Shown: positions 51,025 to 63,329 of the stretch, piece by piece
How positions within the stretch are numbered: position 1 is the stretch's first letter
Layout: the number at the start of each line of letters is the position of its first letter
NCBI RefSeq assembly: GCF_030272615.1
Contig: NC_081411.1
Coordinates: 827,072,897 to 827,136,896, forward strand
Length of the DNA stretch: 64,000 bases
Reading direction: 5' to 3'
Origin: Cryptomeria japonica
Taxonomy: Eukaryota; Streptophyta; Pinopsida; Cupressales; Cupressaceae
Position numbers and translations under genes: made by a program
Notes under the pieces: generated by a model
Databases searched by the model: none
The model's input: only the letters and a program-made list of their open reading frames with translations
What the model was told of the DNA's origin: nothing

Positions 51025-54000
51025 TCAAAGCAATGATATAAACCTCTGAATCTCAAAGCTGACTACTCCCCCTAAGTAGTAGCACCACTCATCAGTGCCA
51101 GAATGAATAATATTTCTGATAATACATGTCATACTGAAGACAAACTTCATCAATACAGTCTCTGTTGGAGGGGTAGAAACCCCTAACCTGTCTCTCAAAT
51201 ATTCAAATGGTTCTTTAGACAACAATTTAGTGAATATGTCTGCAATCTATTATTTAGTGTCCACATAAACCAATTTGACTTCCTTTGCTTCTACCTTGTC
51301 CTTCAGAAATTTAAACTTTATTGAAATATGCTTATTCTTAGAGTAAAATACCTAATTCTTATACATGTTATTAGTTGTAGAGTTATCATAGTAGATAACT
51401 ACCAATTCACTACAATTTACCCTGATATCCTTGAACATTTGGTTCATCCACAAAAATTGAGTGCAATTAGTTGTTGTTGCAACATATTCATCTTCTGCAG
51501 TAGATAAAGAAATGCATGCCTATTTTTTTCTTATCCTTGAAACTAGTTTCTTTCCAAGAAAGAAAGCTCCATCAGAAGTTCTCTTCTTGTCATCAGTGTC
51601 ACCTGCCTAATCTGAGTCACTATATGTACATAAAGTGAAATCATCATTTCTGGAATACCATAAACCATATTCCATTGTTCCTTGCAAATACTAGAATATC
51701 CTCTTTACTGCACATTCATGATTTTCTTTAGGATTACTTTGATATCTTGAAATAATACTTACTGCATTCATAATATTAGATCTAGTATGAGTTAGATATA
51801 ATAGGCCACCAATCATAGATTTATACCTTGTCGGATCTACCGGTGTAGAAGTATCCTTGATAGATAATTTCTCACTTGTAGCCATAGGAGCACTTACCAG
51901 TTCGGAGTTGTCCATACCAAAAAATTACAACAATTCCCTCAGATACTTAGTTTGACAGATAAAAATGCCTTTGTCAATTTGATTAATATGCAAACCTATG
52001 AAAATTTTCATCTCACCAATCACGGACATTTCAAATTCATTCTTCATGTTGTTAGCAAATTGTATGCATAGTTTATCTTCTCCTCCAAAAATGATATCAT
52101 CAACAAAAACTTTAATAATCAAAATATCATTATCAGTGATCTTTTAATATAGATTACTATCAACACTGCCTTTAGTAAAACCAAGCTTCAAAAGATATTT
52201 ATCCAACCTTGCATACCAAGCTCTAGGAGCCCGTTTCAAACCATATAAAGCTTTCTTCAATCTGAAAACCATATCTTTGTCATCTATCAGTCAAAATCCA
52301 TCAAGTTGCTCAATTTAAACTTCTTCCTCAAGCTCACCATTCAGAAATACATATTTAACATCCATTTGATAAACCTTATAGATCTTATAAGCTGCATAGG
52401 CAAGAAATAGTCTAACAACTTCAATTCTAGCTATAGGTCCAAATGTCTCACCATAATCACTTCCTTTCATTTGAGAATATTCTTTACAAACCAATCTAGC
52501 CTTGTTTCTTATAACTTGACCATTCTCATTCAGTTTATTCCTAAAAACCCGTTTAGTTCCAATAACATTCTTATTTTTAGACCGAGAAACTAAAGACCAA
52601 GTTTCATTCTTCTCTATTTGATCTAATTCATCTTCCATAGCCTTTAACCAATGTTTATCCTTACAAGCTTCAATAATAGTTGCCAATTCAACTTGAGAAA
52701 TAACACACACCTCTTCATTTGCTAGTTTTATTTTTTTCATAACTCCCTTGTTTCTATCTCAAATATTTTGATCTTCAGAATGATTTAATCTTACATACCT
52801 TGGTGTCTTTTGAAATTCAGGTTCACTACTCTGATCATCAGTTATAGTTGAATGTTCGGATTGTGCCGGTGTAACTATCTTAGCTTCCTGTACCGGTTGA
52901 GGCACTGTCGGTTCAATTATGATCATTTCCACTGTCGGTTCCCTGTCATATGATATAGAATGATTTTTGTACTATTCATCCACTTTTACATTAGCACTTT
53001 TCACAATTTTCTGCAATCTTTTGTTATAAAATCTATATGCTTTTCTCTGAATTGAATAGCCAATAAATATCCCTTCATCACATCTAGGATCAAACTTTCC
53101 AATTGAATCATCTCTTTTGATATAGCATTTACTTCCAAAAATTGTGAAATATTTAACAGTAGGTGTATGTCCAAACCATAGTTCATAAGGGGTCTTATCG
53201 GTTTTACCTTTGATGTGAACTCTATTCAATGTATAGATTGTTGTACTCACCGCTTCTCTCCAGTAGATATGAGGCAATTTGGCTTCCATCATCATAGATC
53301 TAGATGCATCCAAAATGGTTATGTTCTTTCTTTCAACTACTCCATTTTGCTGAGGAGTCCTAGGAGAAGATAGTTGTCTCCTGATTCCATTTGTCTCACA
53401 ATAACTGTTAATTTCATGAGGAGTGAGCTCACCACCATGATCTGATCTTAGACATTTGATTTTCAATCCATATTTTGTTTCAACCTTCGATTTAAAGATC
53501 TTGAATTTCTCAAAAGCTTCAGACTTCTCCCTTAGAAAAGTCGCCCACATCATTCTAGAATAGTCATCAATAATCAACATGAAATGCCTATCATCTTGAA
53601 AGCTTCTAGTCCTTGTTGGACCACATAAGTTAGTGTGAATCAAATCAAGTACATTATTAGATTTATCATGAATTCTCTTAAAATAACTTCTAATTTTCTT
53701 ACCCAATTGACATTCCTTACATACCGGATTATGAGGCTTCATAATCTTTGGTATATCTCTAACTACCTCAATTGAATTGATCTTAACAATACAATCAAAA
53801 TTAACATGACACAACCTCTTATGCCATAGCCAACTCTCATCAATATGAGAAATCAAACATGTCTTATTACCAGTGTTCAAGTGAAAGATATTATTTTCAG
53901 TCTGAATACCGGTTGCAATTTCCAAACCAGTCTTGTTAATGATTTTGCATTTTCTATCTTTAAACTGAAGTTGAAAACCCTTATCAACTAATTGACCAAA

Positions 54001-54461
54001 ACTCAAAGGATTATGCCTTAAACCTTCTACATAATATACATTATCCGTATTATGCTTGTCATCCAAAGAAATAATACCTCTACCTTTGATCATACATGCC
54101 TTGTCATCTCCAAATTTGACTTGACCACCATTGTATTCTTGCAGGGACAAAAATTTCCCTTTATCTCCTGTCATATGGTGTGAGCATCCACTATCAATTA
54201 CCCATTCATCCTTATCTTCAACTTTTACTGCCAACGCCTTTTCTTCATTTTTGATAGTCAGTTTTGGTTCATCTTCCTTCAAAGCATAGAACACCCATTA
54301 CTTTCCATTGTCGGATCCACTAGAAGAGTCTTTTGTCGGTTCATCTCCAGAGTCATCAGTTACTCCTTCCTCAATTTCTATGTAGTGATGTTTATTTTTC
54401 TTGAATCTATATCTATTTGGGTTAGGCTTAAAAGCATTCATAACTCTTTCCTCAAACCTTG
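51025..54461 (-). pseudogene. Copia pol: protease, integrase, reverse transcriptase, RNase H
   Basis: One minus-strand frame runs the whole length with stops but no internal frameshift. In order: protease VIDSGCSHHMTGDK (about 54185); a GAG-pre-integrase region with WLWHKRLCHVNF; integrase core, where the first catalytic aspartate is replaced in IHTNLCGPTR (AAC codon, 53629-53631) while the second (CLRSDHGGEL) and the glutamate (NGVVERKN) remain; reverse transcriptase with KARLVCKEYSQMKGSDYGET, YQMDVKYVFLNGELEEEV and the catalytic FVDDIIFGG (about 52096); RNase H with STAEDEYVA and the late ADIFTKLLSKEPFEYLRDRL. The first open stretch (440 residues) ends at 52972; stops follow near 52770, 52312, 52295, 52146, 51922, 51688 and further on. 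A copia polyprotein of normal order and length, not translatable. Confidence 0.93.
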
Positions 54462-55359
54462 CATTCCTTCAGGACATCTAGATGAAAAATGACCAATCTT
54501 ATTACATGAAAAACATTTAAAAGGTTCTTTTACTTCATACTTACTTCCAATTGGACCTTTAGGTACTCTTTTAGCAAATAAGGCTTCAATTTTCTCAAGC
54601 TCTTCATCTTCTTTCCTCATGTATTCCAGTTCTTTTGCATATAGGGCTCTCCAATCACTTTTGTCGGTAGATGTTGATGATGATGCATGAAAAGAAGGTT
54701 CAGGCTTTACAACTCCAGAAGATCCAAATTATTCAAGCTCAAAAGAAGATAATTTCCCAATCAGAATGTCTCTATTGACTGAAGTGTTTGCCATTATTCT
54801 TAACTCATTAATGGTAGTTACCTTCTTCTTGTAAGTCAGTGGAAGGGCTCTCAAGACTTTGGAAACTATTTCATCTTCACTTAGAAATCCTTCACAACAT
54901 TGAATTCCCATAACAATCTCATTTACTCTTTCCATAAACACAACAATTCTTTCATTATCTTCCATCTTCAAGTTTTCATATCTTACTCAATAACCAACAA
55001 GTTTAGCAATTTTGATAGTAGGGCCACCTTCATTCAGAGTTTGCAATTTATCCCATATAACCTTATCTGATGATTTGTCATTCAATCCCATAATTTGCTG
55101 GTCAGTAAGTGCACACAAGAGGGCTTCTCTAGCTCTGCAATTATTTTCAATCTTCTTATCTAGGTTTGCAAGAGCAGGATTGCCAGATGCCAGATCATAA
55201 GGAGTGTATCATTTCTCATTGATCTCCCAAATATCCTTGCCAAGACATCTAATATGAGTCTCCATTCCAATTTTCCATATCTCATAATTTGTTCCATCAA
55301 GCTTAGGGATTTCTCTTTTGAAAATAGTTGTCAGTGGATTAGAAGTGTTAGTCACCATA
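54462..55359 (-). pseudogene. Copia gag with zinc knuckle
   Basis: The minus-strand ATG at 55359 begins MVTNTSNPLTTIFKREIPKL and reads DGTNYEIWKIGMETHIRCLG. In-frame stops follow: TGA after WEINEK, TGA after KLVGY and TAA after SSFELE. The gag core (VIWDKLQTLNEGG, ERIVVFMERVNEIVMGIQCC, LPLTYKKKVTTINELR) is followed by a coiled-coil-like KEDEELEKIEALFAKRV and an intact CCHC knuckle, CFSCNKIGHFSSRC (about 54474-54515). The frame shifts near 54462 to join pol, where a single continuous polyprotein frame would be expected. Gag would form the particle and package RNA. Confidence 0.92.
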
Positions 55360-55402
55360 GGATCTACCTCAAGAAATTAAGCTTCTGCAAAAGAGGAGCA
55401 AA

Positions 55403-55414
55403 GCTCTGATACCA
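55403..55414 (-). promoter_or_regulatory. Copia primer binding site, initiator-Met tRNA type
   Basis: The minus strand reads TGGTATCAGAGC, two bases inside the 5' LTR. Confidence 0.92.
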
Positions 55415-55416
55415 AT

Positions 55417-56701
55417 TGTTAGGATAACTGGTGAACAACAGAGGCGGAGGGGGGGTGAATCAGTTGTTAACATATTATAACTTTTAATCCACAATATGAC
55501 CTTAAACAAATCAAGTACTAGTAAAGCACATACAGATGCCGATAGGAAAAGATACTGGTAAACAATACAAATTAAAAATTAACTAGATAATCAATGCAAA
55601 GAAACCATACCACATAACACCATGATTTGTATATGGAAAACCCAGAAAGGGAAAAAACCACGGTGGGAAACCTACCCACAGTTAGATGATACTTCTGTAG
55701 AAAGTATGTGTTACAATGAGGGGCATGCACTTACAGGAAGACATACCTCCTAGAGGGTACTTCTCATTACAAAAGAGTCTCACTAACTACAAAGTGGCTA
55801 CAACCTTCTCAAGATAAATGGGGAACAATTCAATAGAGTGAACTGTTGTAAATAGCATCTACCATGCCTGATTACAGTCTCGGTTAAGCTCAATGTCAGA
55901 GAACTAAATCCTCTTCTAAATCAAATTAGATCACCAATGATCGATCAATTCCTCTACCTGAATGATGTTGCAATATTCTCACATTACATTCCTTGACCAT
56001 GACCTTTTCAATAACCATGATACTTACAAAGAGTTTCTAGCTCTTATTTATACAAACCCTAAGGCCTAAACTGATTAGGTCGGCCACCTAAAGATATTAC
56101 AATAATATCATTACATAATTCCTTATTACAATGATATGTCATGTCATCTTAAGACCAAAACAATAATAAAAAATATATAAATCATCTTGAATCATCAGGT
56201 AACATGTAGAGTACACACTAGCATGATATCAGTCCATAACCTAGATTGGTACTGGACCTATTCTAGGTCCACCGTGCCAAAGCAATGTCTTCAAGCAATT
56301 GAAGCACAATCAACAAACATCTTTAGCATCCTAAAATCCTTGAATAAGCTACACCTACACCAATTGTGCATCTTGTCATGATTCCTCAATGAAAGCTCTA
56401 CTGGTAAAGCCTTAAACGAGTTTCGGTAAGGGTTTACCAGAGTGTAAGATAACAACCAATTACCAAGCCAATACCAATTGACCAGAACATGTTCATGGAG
56501 TATATAACACATGAAATCCAATATACTTCACTGATCCAAGCATGCTAGAAGTGTCCAACATATAGTCTCTTCTGCTGGTAACACTAGATCTTCTACCAGT
56601 AACCAAAACTTGTCTGTCGGTAACCGTCCATATCATCTAGTGTTGACATCAATGACAAAACATAAATGCAACACATAATCAATTCATCCATAATGCCAAC
56701 G
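55417..56701 (-). repeat. 5' LTR of the complete copia element
   Basis: 1285 bp, from TGTTAGGATAACTGG to ATGCCAACG on the plus strand. The expected terminal CA reads CG, one substitution. It contains the element's promoter, not separately recognised. Confidence 0.92.
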
Positions 56702-56933
56702 GTCATATGGTGTGGTAAGGGGTGATATGGTGTCCTATGACCCTTCAAAACACCATATGAACCCTTAGGTGTCATTAGGGGTCATATGGTGTCCTAAGGG
56801 TTATATGATGTGTCCTAAGGGGTCATAGGATGTTTCCTAAGGTCTTATGACCCCTTAAGACACCATATGACCCCTTAAGTTTCATATTGTGTCCTAAAGG
56901 ATCATATGGTGTCCTATGAGCCCTTAGGTTTCA
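56702..56933. repeat. 20-bp satellite, segment 3 of the split array
   Basis: Continues directly from 49532 once the copia element is removed, and ends at the TTTCA duplication. Confidence 0.9.
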
Positions 56934-58503
56934 TGTTGCAGGAACACCCTTCGAAACTCTTTCTCTTTTTGTGTCTTGTTGGTGTTATGCTTCTTTATAA
57001 GCCATTGTACATAAAATAATGAGCCTTGTGCTCATAGGTCCTAGGTAGGGTCCTAGTGGAGATCTTAGGGGTCATGAGTCAAGATTGTGATTTTCTTGTA
57101 AATAGAGGGTAGGTGTGTCTTGGAGGTGTTTAGGGGTCCTTTATATCATGGTGGTGTCTTTAGGTTTGCCCATTGTGGGTCTAGGAGTCAAGAAGAGCAA
57201 CATTGGGAAAGTTGCTCAAAAGTTACATGACAACTTTTAAAAGTTGTCAAACAACTTTTACCACCATGTTGTCAAAATCCTTAGGTTGGCATGTACAACC
57301 CTAAATGTGGCACACCGACTAAGGTATGGGTAGTATAAGATGTTGCAAACCCTAAGCTAAAGGGTTGGATGTCAAAGATTGTACGGCTCAAAAAAACTGA
57401 ATTGACTGTGACTGTTTTTGGGTTACCAGACAGTTTGAATGCAGTTACGAAGAAAAATAATGGATTGATTTGCAAGAAAACCTATGTTGAATGTCTTCTT
57501 TGGTGTATATATCTTCATTGTGAGTGATTAGGTTATCTTTTTGGTTACCGGTTGAGTGTGTTTGTAAATAATTTGTAAGTTGCAGTCTTACTATCCAGTT
57601 TTGGACCGGTTTGAGAAAATGAAGTCTTAACTCCATTCCCCGTTGTGGAACCACCATGAAACCATGGGAATCGATGTGAAGACCCTGTACTATAGTCCCA
57701 AGTAAGCAGGGCCCTTGAAAATGCAAGGAGGCCAAGCAAAGACCTATTCCTAGGCGAGACTAGACAGTGCCCAGTTAGGAATGGTTGTTGGTGCAAAGGT
57801 CTTGGAGAGAAAGGTTGATTAGTGGAGAGTGCATCCTTTAGAGGAAGTGTAGAGGAATGAGTGAAGCATCATTAGTGTGAAGGAGGAGCCCCCACCAATC
57901 CAAACAAGGTGGCTAAAACTCAAAACACTCACTGTGACCCAGGAAGACCCTAAAAACCCTTAAAATCCACCTAGGATAGTGTACGGACACTTGGAGGCCT
58001 AAAACCTAGAAAATCCTTAAGTCCTTGCCACATGAATGGCAGTCCTTTTTTGGAGTTTGGGTTGTTTGTGCATCATTTGTGAGAGGGAGCCCTAGAAGAC
58101 CGGTTAGGAGGCCTAATTGGTCCTAATCCTTGTAGCCCTATTTGAAGGCAAAAACCCAAATTTGTAAAATCGGTAAGGGGTTAGAATCTTGAAACCTCTT
58201 GGGGGATCATGAATGGGTGGAAAGACCATGAAATAGACCTAAAACAACCTTGCTAAGACCTTGGAAGGTGTGGAACAAAATTATCCCTTATTAGCCATAG
58301 TAAGGGGTTTTGAGTCTCATGAGTAGGTGAGACCTTAGGAGCAGTTTTGCAACTCATTGGTGGGTGGATTGGACATGGTCAGGGGATTCCTTAAGAAAAG
58401 GGAAGTCCTAGAGACCCTAGGGTGTGTAGAGAACACCAGGTGATCCAAGCAAAGGATCCAGGAGCATAGACTAGGCTAGTCTATCCCAAACCCCATCCCA
58501 TCA
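56934..58503. mobile_element. LTR-like insertion, 1570 bp, target duplication TTTCA
   Basis: Begins TGTTGCAGGAACACCC and ends CCCATCCCATCA, with TTTCA at 56929-56933 and 58504-58508. Removing it gives TTAGGTTTCATTAGGGTTCA, matching the undisturbed array near 19255-19275. TG...CA ends plus a 5-bp duplication indicate a solo LTR. A 22-bp palindrome lies inside (57228-57249). Orientation is uncertain. Reading frames at 57281-57796 are not convincing. Confidence 0.8.
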
Positions 58504-59760
58504 TTTCATTAGGGTTCATATTATGTCCTAAGGGGTCATATGGTCTTATATGACCCCTTAGGACACTATACGGTGTTGTTAGGGATTGTATGATGTCTTA
58601 AGGGGTCATATGGTGTCCTCTGACCCCTTAGGTGTCTTTAGGGATGATATTGTGTCCTAAGGGGTTGAAGATGGTGTTCTATGACCCCTTAGGACACCAT
58701 ATCACCCCTTAGGATGCCATACCATGTCATTAGGGGTTTTATGGTGTACTAAGGGGTCATATGGTCTCTTATGACCCCTTAGGACACTATAAGGGGACAC
58801 CATATGGTGTCGTTATGGGTCGTATGGTGTCCTAAGGGGTCATATGGTGTTCTATGACCCCTTTGGACACCATATGACCCCTTAGGAGACTATATGGTGT
58901 CGTTAAGGGTTGTATAGTGTGGTAAGGGGTCATATGGTGTCTTATGACCCCTTTAAAGACCATATGAACCCTTATGTGTTGTTAGGGGTCATATTGTGTC
59001 CTAAGGGGTCATATGGTGTGTTATGACCCCTTAGGACAGCATATGACCCCTTAGGAATCCACATGGTGTCATTAGGGGTTGTATATTATCCTATGGGATC
59101 ATATGGTGTCCTATGACCCCTTAGGACACTATATGACCCCTTACATGTCATTAGGGATCATATTGTGTCCTTACATGTCTTATGGTTTCCTATGACCCCC
59201 TAGGACATAATATGAACCCTCAGCACAACATAGGACCCCTAAGAACAATGTACAACCCCTGACGACACCATATCATGTCCTAAGGAGTCATAGGATGTCA
59301 TATGACCCTTTAGGACAATATATGACCCCTTAGGTGTCGTTAGGGATCATATGGTGTCCCGTGACCCCTTACGACACCATATGACCCATTAGGACACCAT
59401 ATGGTATTGTTAGGGGCCTTATTGTGCCCTAAGGGGTAATATGGTGTTCTATGACCCCTTAGGACACCATATGATGTCATTAGGAGTCATATTGTGTTGT
59501 AAGGGGTCATATGGTGTTATATGATCCCTTAGGACACCATATAACCCCTTAAGACACTATATGGTGTCCTTAAGTGTTAGATGGTGTATTATGACCCCTT
59601 AAGACACCATATGACCCCTTTTAACATCCTTGTGCATGGCATGACCTGTTAGGACCATATGATGTCCATATGGTGTTCTAAGGGGTCATATGCTCTTCTA
59701 ACACGTGTTACCCCTTAGAATACCATATGACCCATTATGGTACTATACAACCACCAACAA
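58504..59760. repeat. 20-bp satellite, segment 4 (duplicated block, copy 2)
   Basis: Collinear with 19258-20640, including rare variants such as GGATGCCATACCATGTC-like and ACTATAAGGGGACACCATAT phrases. Confidence 0.9.
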
Positions 59761-61838
59761 AAATATTAATAACATATTTTAATATATACATTTATATATT
59801 ATAGTATTAATATATAATATTTTTATTATATATTAATATATATTGAATATTATTATATTAATACATTGTACATATTTTAATATATTGTATATTAATATAA
59901 TAATATTCAATATATTAATATACTATACATATTTTGTATTAAGTATCATAGAATCACAAAGCTCATTTTTGCTCATTCGAGCATCAATGTTACAAACATA
60001 TTACAAATACCAGCTCCTTTTGAGCAAACTTACTACAAATACTAGCTCCTCTCGAGCACCAAACTAGAAACAATAATTGGAAGACCAAGGGTCACAACTT
60101 AGAAATCCACTTTAAACAATGAGACAAATACAACCAATGGAAGACCAAGAGTCACAACTTAGAATTCTACACAATGGTGTCCCTCATGGGAGTTGAACTT
60201 GGGTCTCCACATTAAGAACTCAATGCTTTAACCAACTAAGCTCAACCCCTTAGAAATATACTATACATATTGTATATTAACATATTAATATATTAATATT
60301 GTATTATATATTAATATATTAATATATTAATATTCATATAATATATTAATATTATATTAATATATTAACATATTAATATATTAATATATTAATATTAATA
60401 TCATAACTTATTAAAATTAGATATCTGATTATAGCAGATATTTGATATTATCGGATATCCAATTTCTCTGACATAAATTTCAAATTTTGAAATTTGGCTT
60501 GAGAATACTTTGGGTATTGGCTTGGAAATGACAAGCCTGCAAAGTCAATAGAAAAACGTGTTTTTGAGTATTCTTTAATTTTCTAGACTTCACACTAATG
60601 CTTGACGAATTTTTTTAGCTAAAATTGATAAAACAAAAAGAGGGTTTTAAGGACATTCTCAACTTTCCAACAATATAAGGTTTGTCTTATTTTGACTTTA
60701 ATAACTAATTAATATTTATTTTCTAATTGAATCATGACTAAAGTCTTGATTGATAGGATGATTGAAAAACACCCATAACTTTCAAACGATATAAAAACTT
60801 TTGAATTAGAAACATGCGTCACATTCTATGCCTTGTCTACTATAGGAAAAAAATTGAATTTCATAAAGTTTAGATCAAGTTAAGGTGGTCAGATGTAAGA
60901 GTTTTTGAATTTTTGAAAAGTTGTAGTAAAAAAATCATAATTAATTATTTACTTAACAAAAATTTACAAAAAATATTTGTCACATCCAAACATGAGTCCA
61001 CTACTTACATTATAAATCTTATAAAAAAATATGATGATTTAATTGTGATTAGGGTGGTCATACATACACCTACTTCTTATCTTTTTCTTGAAATTTTAGT
61101 ATCATTACATTGAAATTTTAAATTTTCATCAAATAGTTTTTTTTCAGAAAAAAAATAGTAGCTTAGAAACTACATTCAATTTGCGACAAATTCTCTTCTT
61201 GCGTATTTTTAAAATAATGTTCATAACTTATTTAAATTTTCATGTCAAGTTGCATAACTCTGATTTTCTGAAATTTCATTGCCACTTAAGGGCCTGTTTT
61301 GGCCCACCATGATCGTGCATAGATCCATTTTGGGGATTTAAATAAATATTAATTTATTTAAATGTGAGAGATGAGATTTAATTAAACAAATATGATTTAT
61401 TTATTTAATTAATGGTTTGAATTTGGTTAAGTGAATAAAATAAAATTAATAAAGTAGATTATTTTATTAAATAGATGAAGAGGGTTGGGATTAATTAAAT
61501 GTGAATTTAATTAATATTTGGATGAATGATAATTAAACAAATATAAAATTCATTTAATCAATTGGACACAAATAGGTGTCTACACTAGGAATAGAGCTAT
61601 AGGCCTTTTTATAACTTAATAGAGCTTGGGGAACATGCTGATCACCCTTTGCATAAGATTGAGTTGGAACTTGCCTCGAAGTCTTTATCATGTAACTCTT
61701 GTTAGAGGAATAATATGAGCATATTGTTTTAGTCCATACCTAAGGGACTTTTTAGTCAGCTGAAAACATTCATGTCATTTTTGTTAATGCTAAAGAAATG
61801 GTGCATGAAATAAAAGAGAAAAGCAATACACTACAATA
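59761..61838. repeat. AT-rich flank of the duplicated block, copy 2
   Basis: Collinear with 20641-22338 apart from the SINE insertion at 59934-60271 and small indels. Ends at CACTACAATA, where a copia LTR begins. No gene. Confidence 0.85.
59934..60255 (-). mobile_element. tRNA-derived SINE with 16-bp target duplication
   Basis: The minus strand starts near 60253 with a tRNA-like head: A box GAGCTTAGTTGG (60232-60243) and B box GTTCAACTCCC (60188-60198), the internal RNA polymerase III promoter. The body contains two related phrases, CTTGGTCTTCCA. It is flanked by ATATACTATACATATT at 59918-59933 and 60256-60271. The paralogous block at about 20.78 kb lacks it. About 320 bp, non-coding; it would depend on a LINE for movement. 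Confidence 0.85.
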
Positions 61839-63255
61839 TGTTGGCATTTGCATGAAGATTGCATTAATGATATGTTATATTGTCATTGATGTCAATTAAT
61901 TGGTAATGACATTGTTGATATTGTCTTGTAACAGATAGGATGAGCTTTGTGAAGGAAATTGTAAACCGGTATGTAAGTTTGTGAGTTTAATCGATAACTG
62001 GTTAAAGGTTAAACCCTATCTATTTGATGTAACCAATAAACCCTACCAGTTGTTTTTGTTAAACTCTCACCAATTAAGGTTGTTGAATTGGTTGGGTTGG
62101 TTTATGATCTAATGATGAGGGTTAATGATGGTGACACATATGGTCATTGTATGGAGGCAGTTTTAAAGTGTTTTTGGCACATTGTTGTAATTGTTTTTTG
62201 TCTAGAGAATGAGAAAAGTGTATTGCATCTAATGCAAAGTGTGTGATGACTTACAAAGATAAAAGAGGTGATCAAAGAGCGGTCAAGGCTTTCTTGATTA
62301 ATGTGCAAACATTGCTATGTAATCCAATGGTCATACTTGAACTGACTTGTTTGAAATATCTACAAGCTTTTTGACTTATGTTGCTAACCTAATTGATTTT
62401 CTTATAAGGTCGGTGAAGTTGTTTTATTTAAGGTGTTGGTAGAGATCAGTTGAGTGTGTGGTTGTCAAACTAGATGTTCTACTGTCTACAGTTTGAGTAA
62501 AGGCATATAGGAGCTTAAAAAGGATCTAATCAAGCAAGTGTAGTGTTATTCAAACAGACCAAGAAAACCCCTAACAATTACAGCAGAATTGGAATCCCCT
62601 AACTGGATAAGCTCTAACAAGCTTGGTTACTTTTCAAATCCTCTAACAAGGTGATCCATTAGCTTGGATTCTCAAATCCTCTACTGAGGTTACTCCTAAC
62701 ATGGTATTGCTACTAACAAGGCATTTGTAGTCAATCCCTTAACTAGGTGGTTCTTAACAAGATCAGTTCTTAACAAGACTTTTGTAAAGCTTTAACAGGC
62801 TTGGCTCCTAATAGGGCGAACTTCAGAAGAGTTTAGATAGTTATCTTGTGAGTCTCATCTCACCATGGTTTCTCCCATTTGGGTTTCCACGTCAAAAATA
62901 TTTGTGTCATGTGGTGAATGTTTTTGTAGTTATGATCTTATGGTTGGTTTGATTGACTACTTAACTATTATGATAAGTCATGATAACCATAAGCATTGAG
63001 AAATGAAGTTTGTTGCAGACATATGATAAAGCATTTGGATGTTTATAAGTTTGATGTTGTTTACTATTAACTTACTGTAACAATCAAATGGTCTATCTTA
63101 TGAGTTTTTATCTTGACAGTGGTATTTCATTGATAAGTTTACTTTGAGTTATTGAAATTGAGATTGGGAAAGTTTGTATCAGTTTTTCTATTTATTGATT
63201 CACCCCCCCCCCTCTTAGTAATCTATTGGATACTTATTCTTTCATCATACCAATA
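61839..63255 (+). repeat. 5' LTR of a Ty1/copia element cut by the right edge
   Basis: Starts TGTTGGCATTTGC exactly where similarity to 22.34 kb ends. Finishes near CATACCAATA at 63255, after a CACCCCCCCCCCTCTTAG stretch. About 1417 bp. The final CA is not preserved (TA). Confidence 0.8.
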
Positions 63256-63270
63256 ATTTTTATTAGAGCA
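63256..63270 (+). promoter_or_regulatory. Degenerate copia primer binding site
   Basis: TTTTTATTAGAGCA lies where TTGGTATCAGAGC is expected; three bases differ. Position and the GAGC core support the call. Confidence 0.55.
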
Positions 63271-63329
63271 TCTCAGGGTCCTCTAAGATCTAAGCCTAAC
63301 AACTTGGCATAAAGATCTTGCAGATCACA

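Larger units (their letters stand above)
49533..56701 (-). mobile_element. Complete but dead Ty1/copia element, 7.17 kb, target duplication GTCAT
   Basis: Two direct LTRs (49533-50816 and 55417-56701), polypurine tract (50817-50831), primer binding site (55403-55414) and a minus-strand gag-pol between them. The flanks are GTCAT at 49528-49532 and 56702-56706. Excising it restores an ordinary satellite phrase, AGGGGTCATATGGTGTGG. All structural parts of an autonomous element are present, but the coding region is full of stops. The LTRs differ visibly (for example the first 60 bases), so the insertion is not recent. Confidence 0.93.

Noticed and set aside
59843-60067. 74-residue frame in AT-rich DNA
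   Set aside because: Spans the TA-rich tract and the SINE boundary; chance.
60188-60253. Functional tRNA gene
   Set aside because: A and B boxes are present, but the acceptor and anticodon arms do not fold convincingly, and it has SINE context with target duplications.
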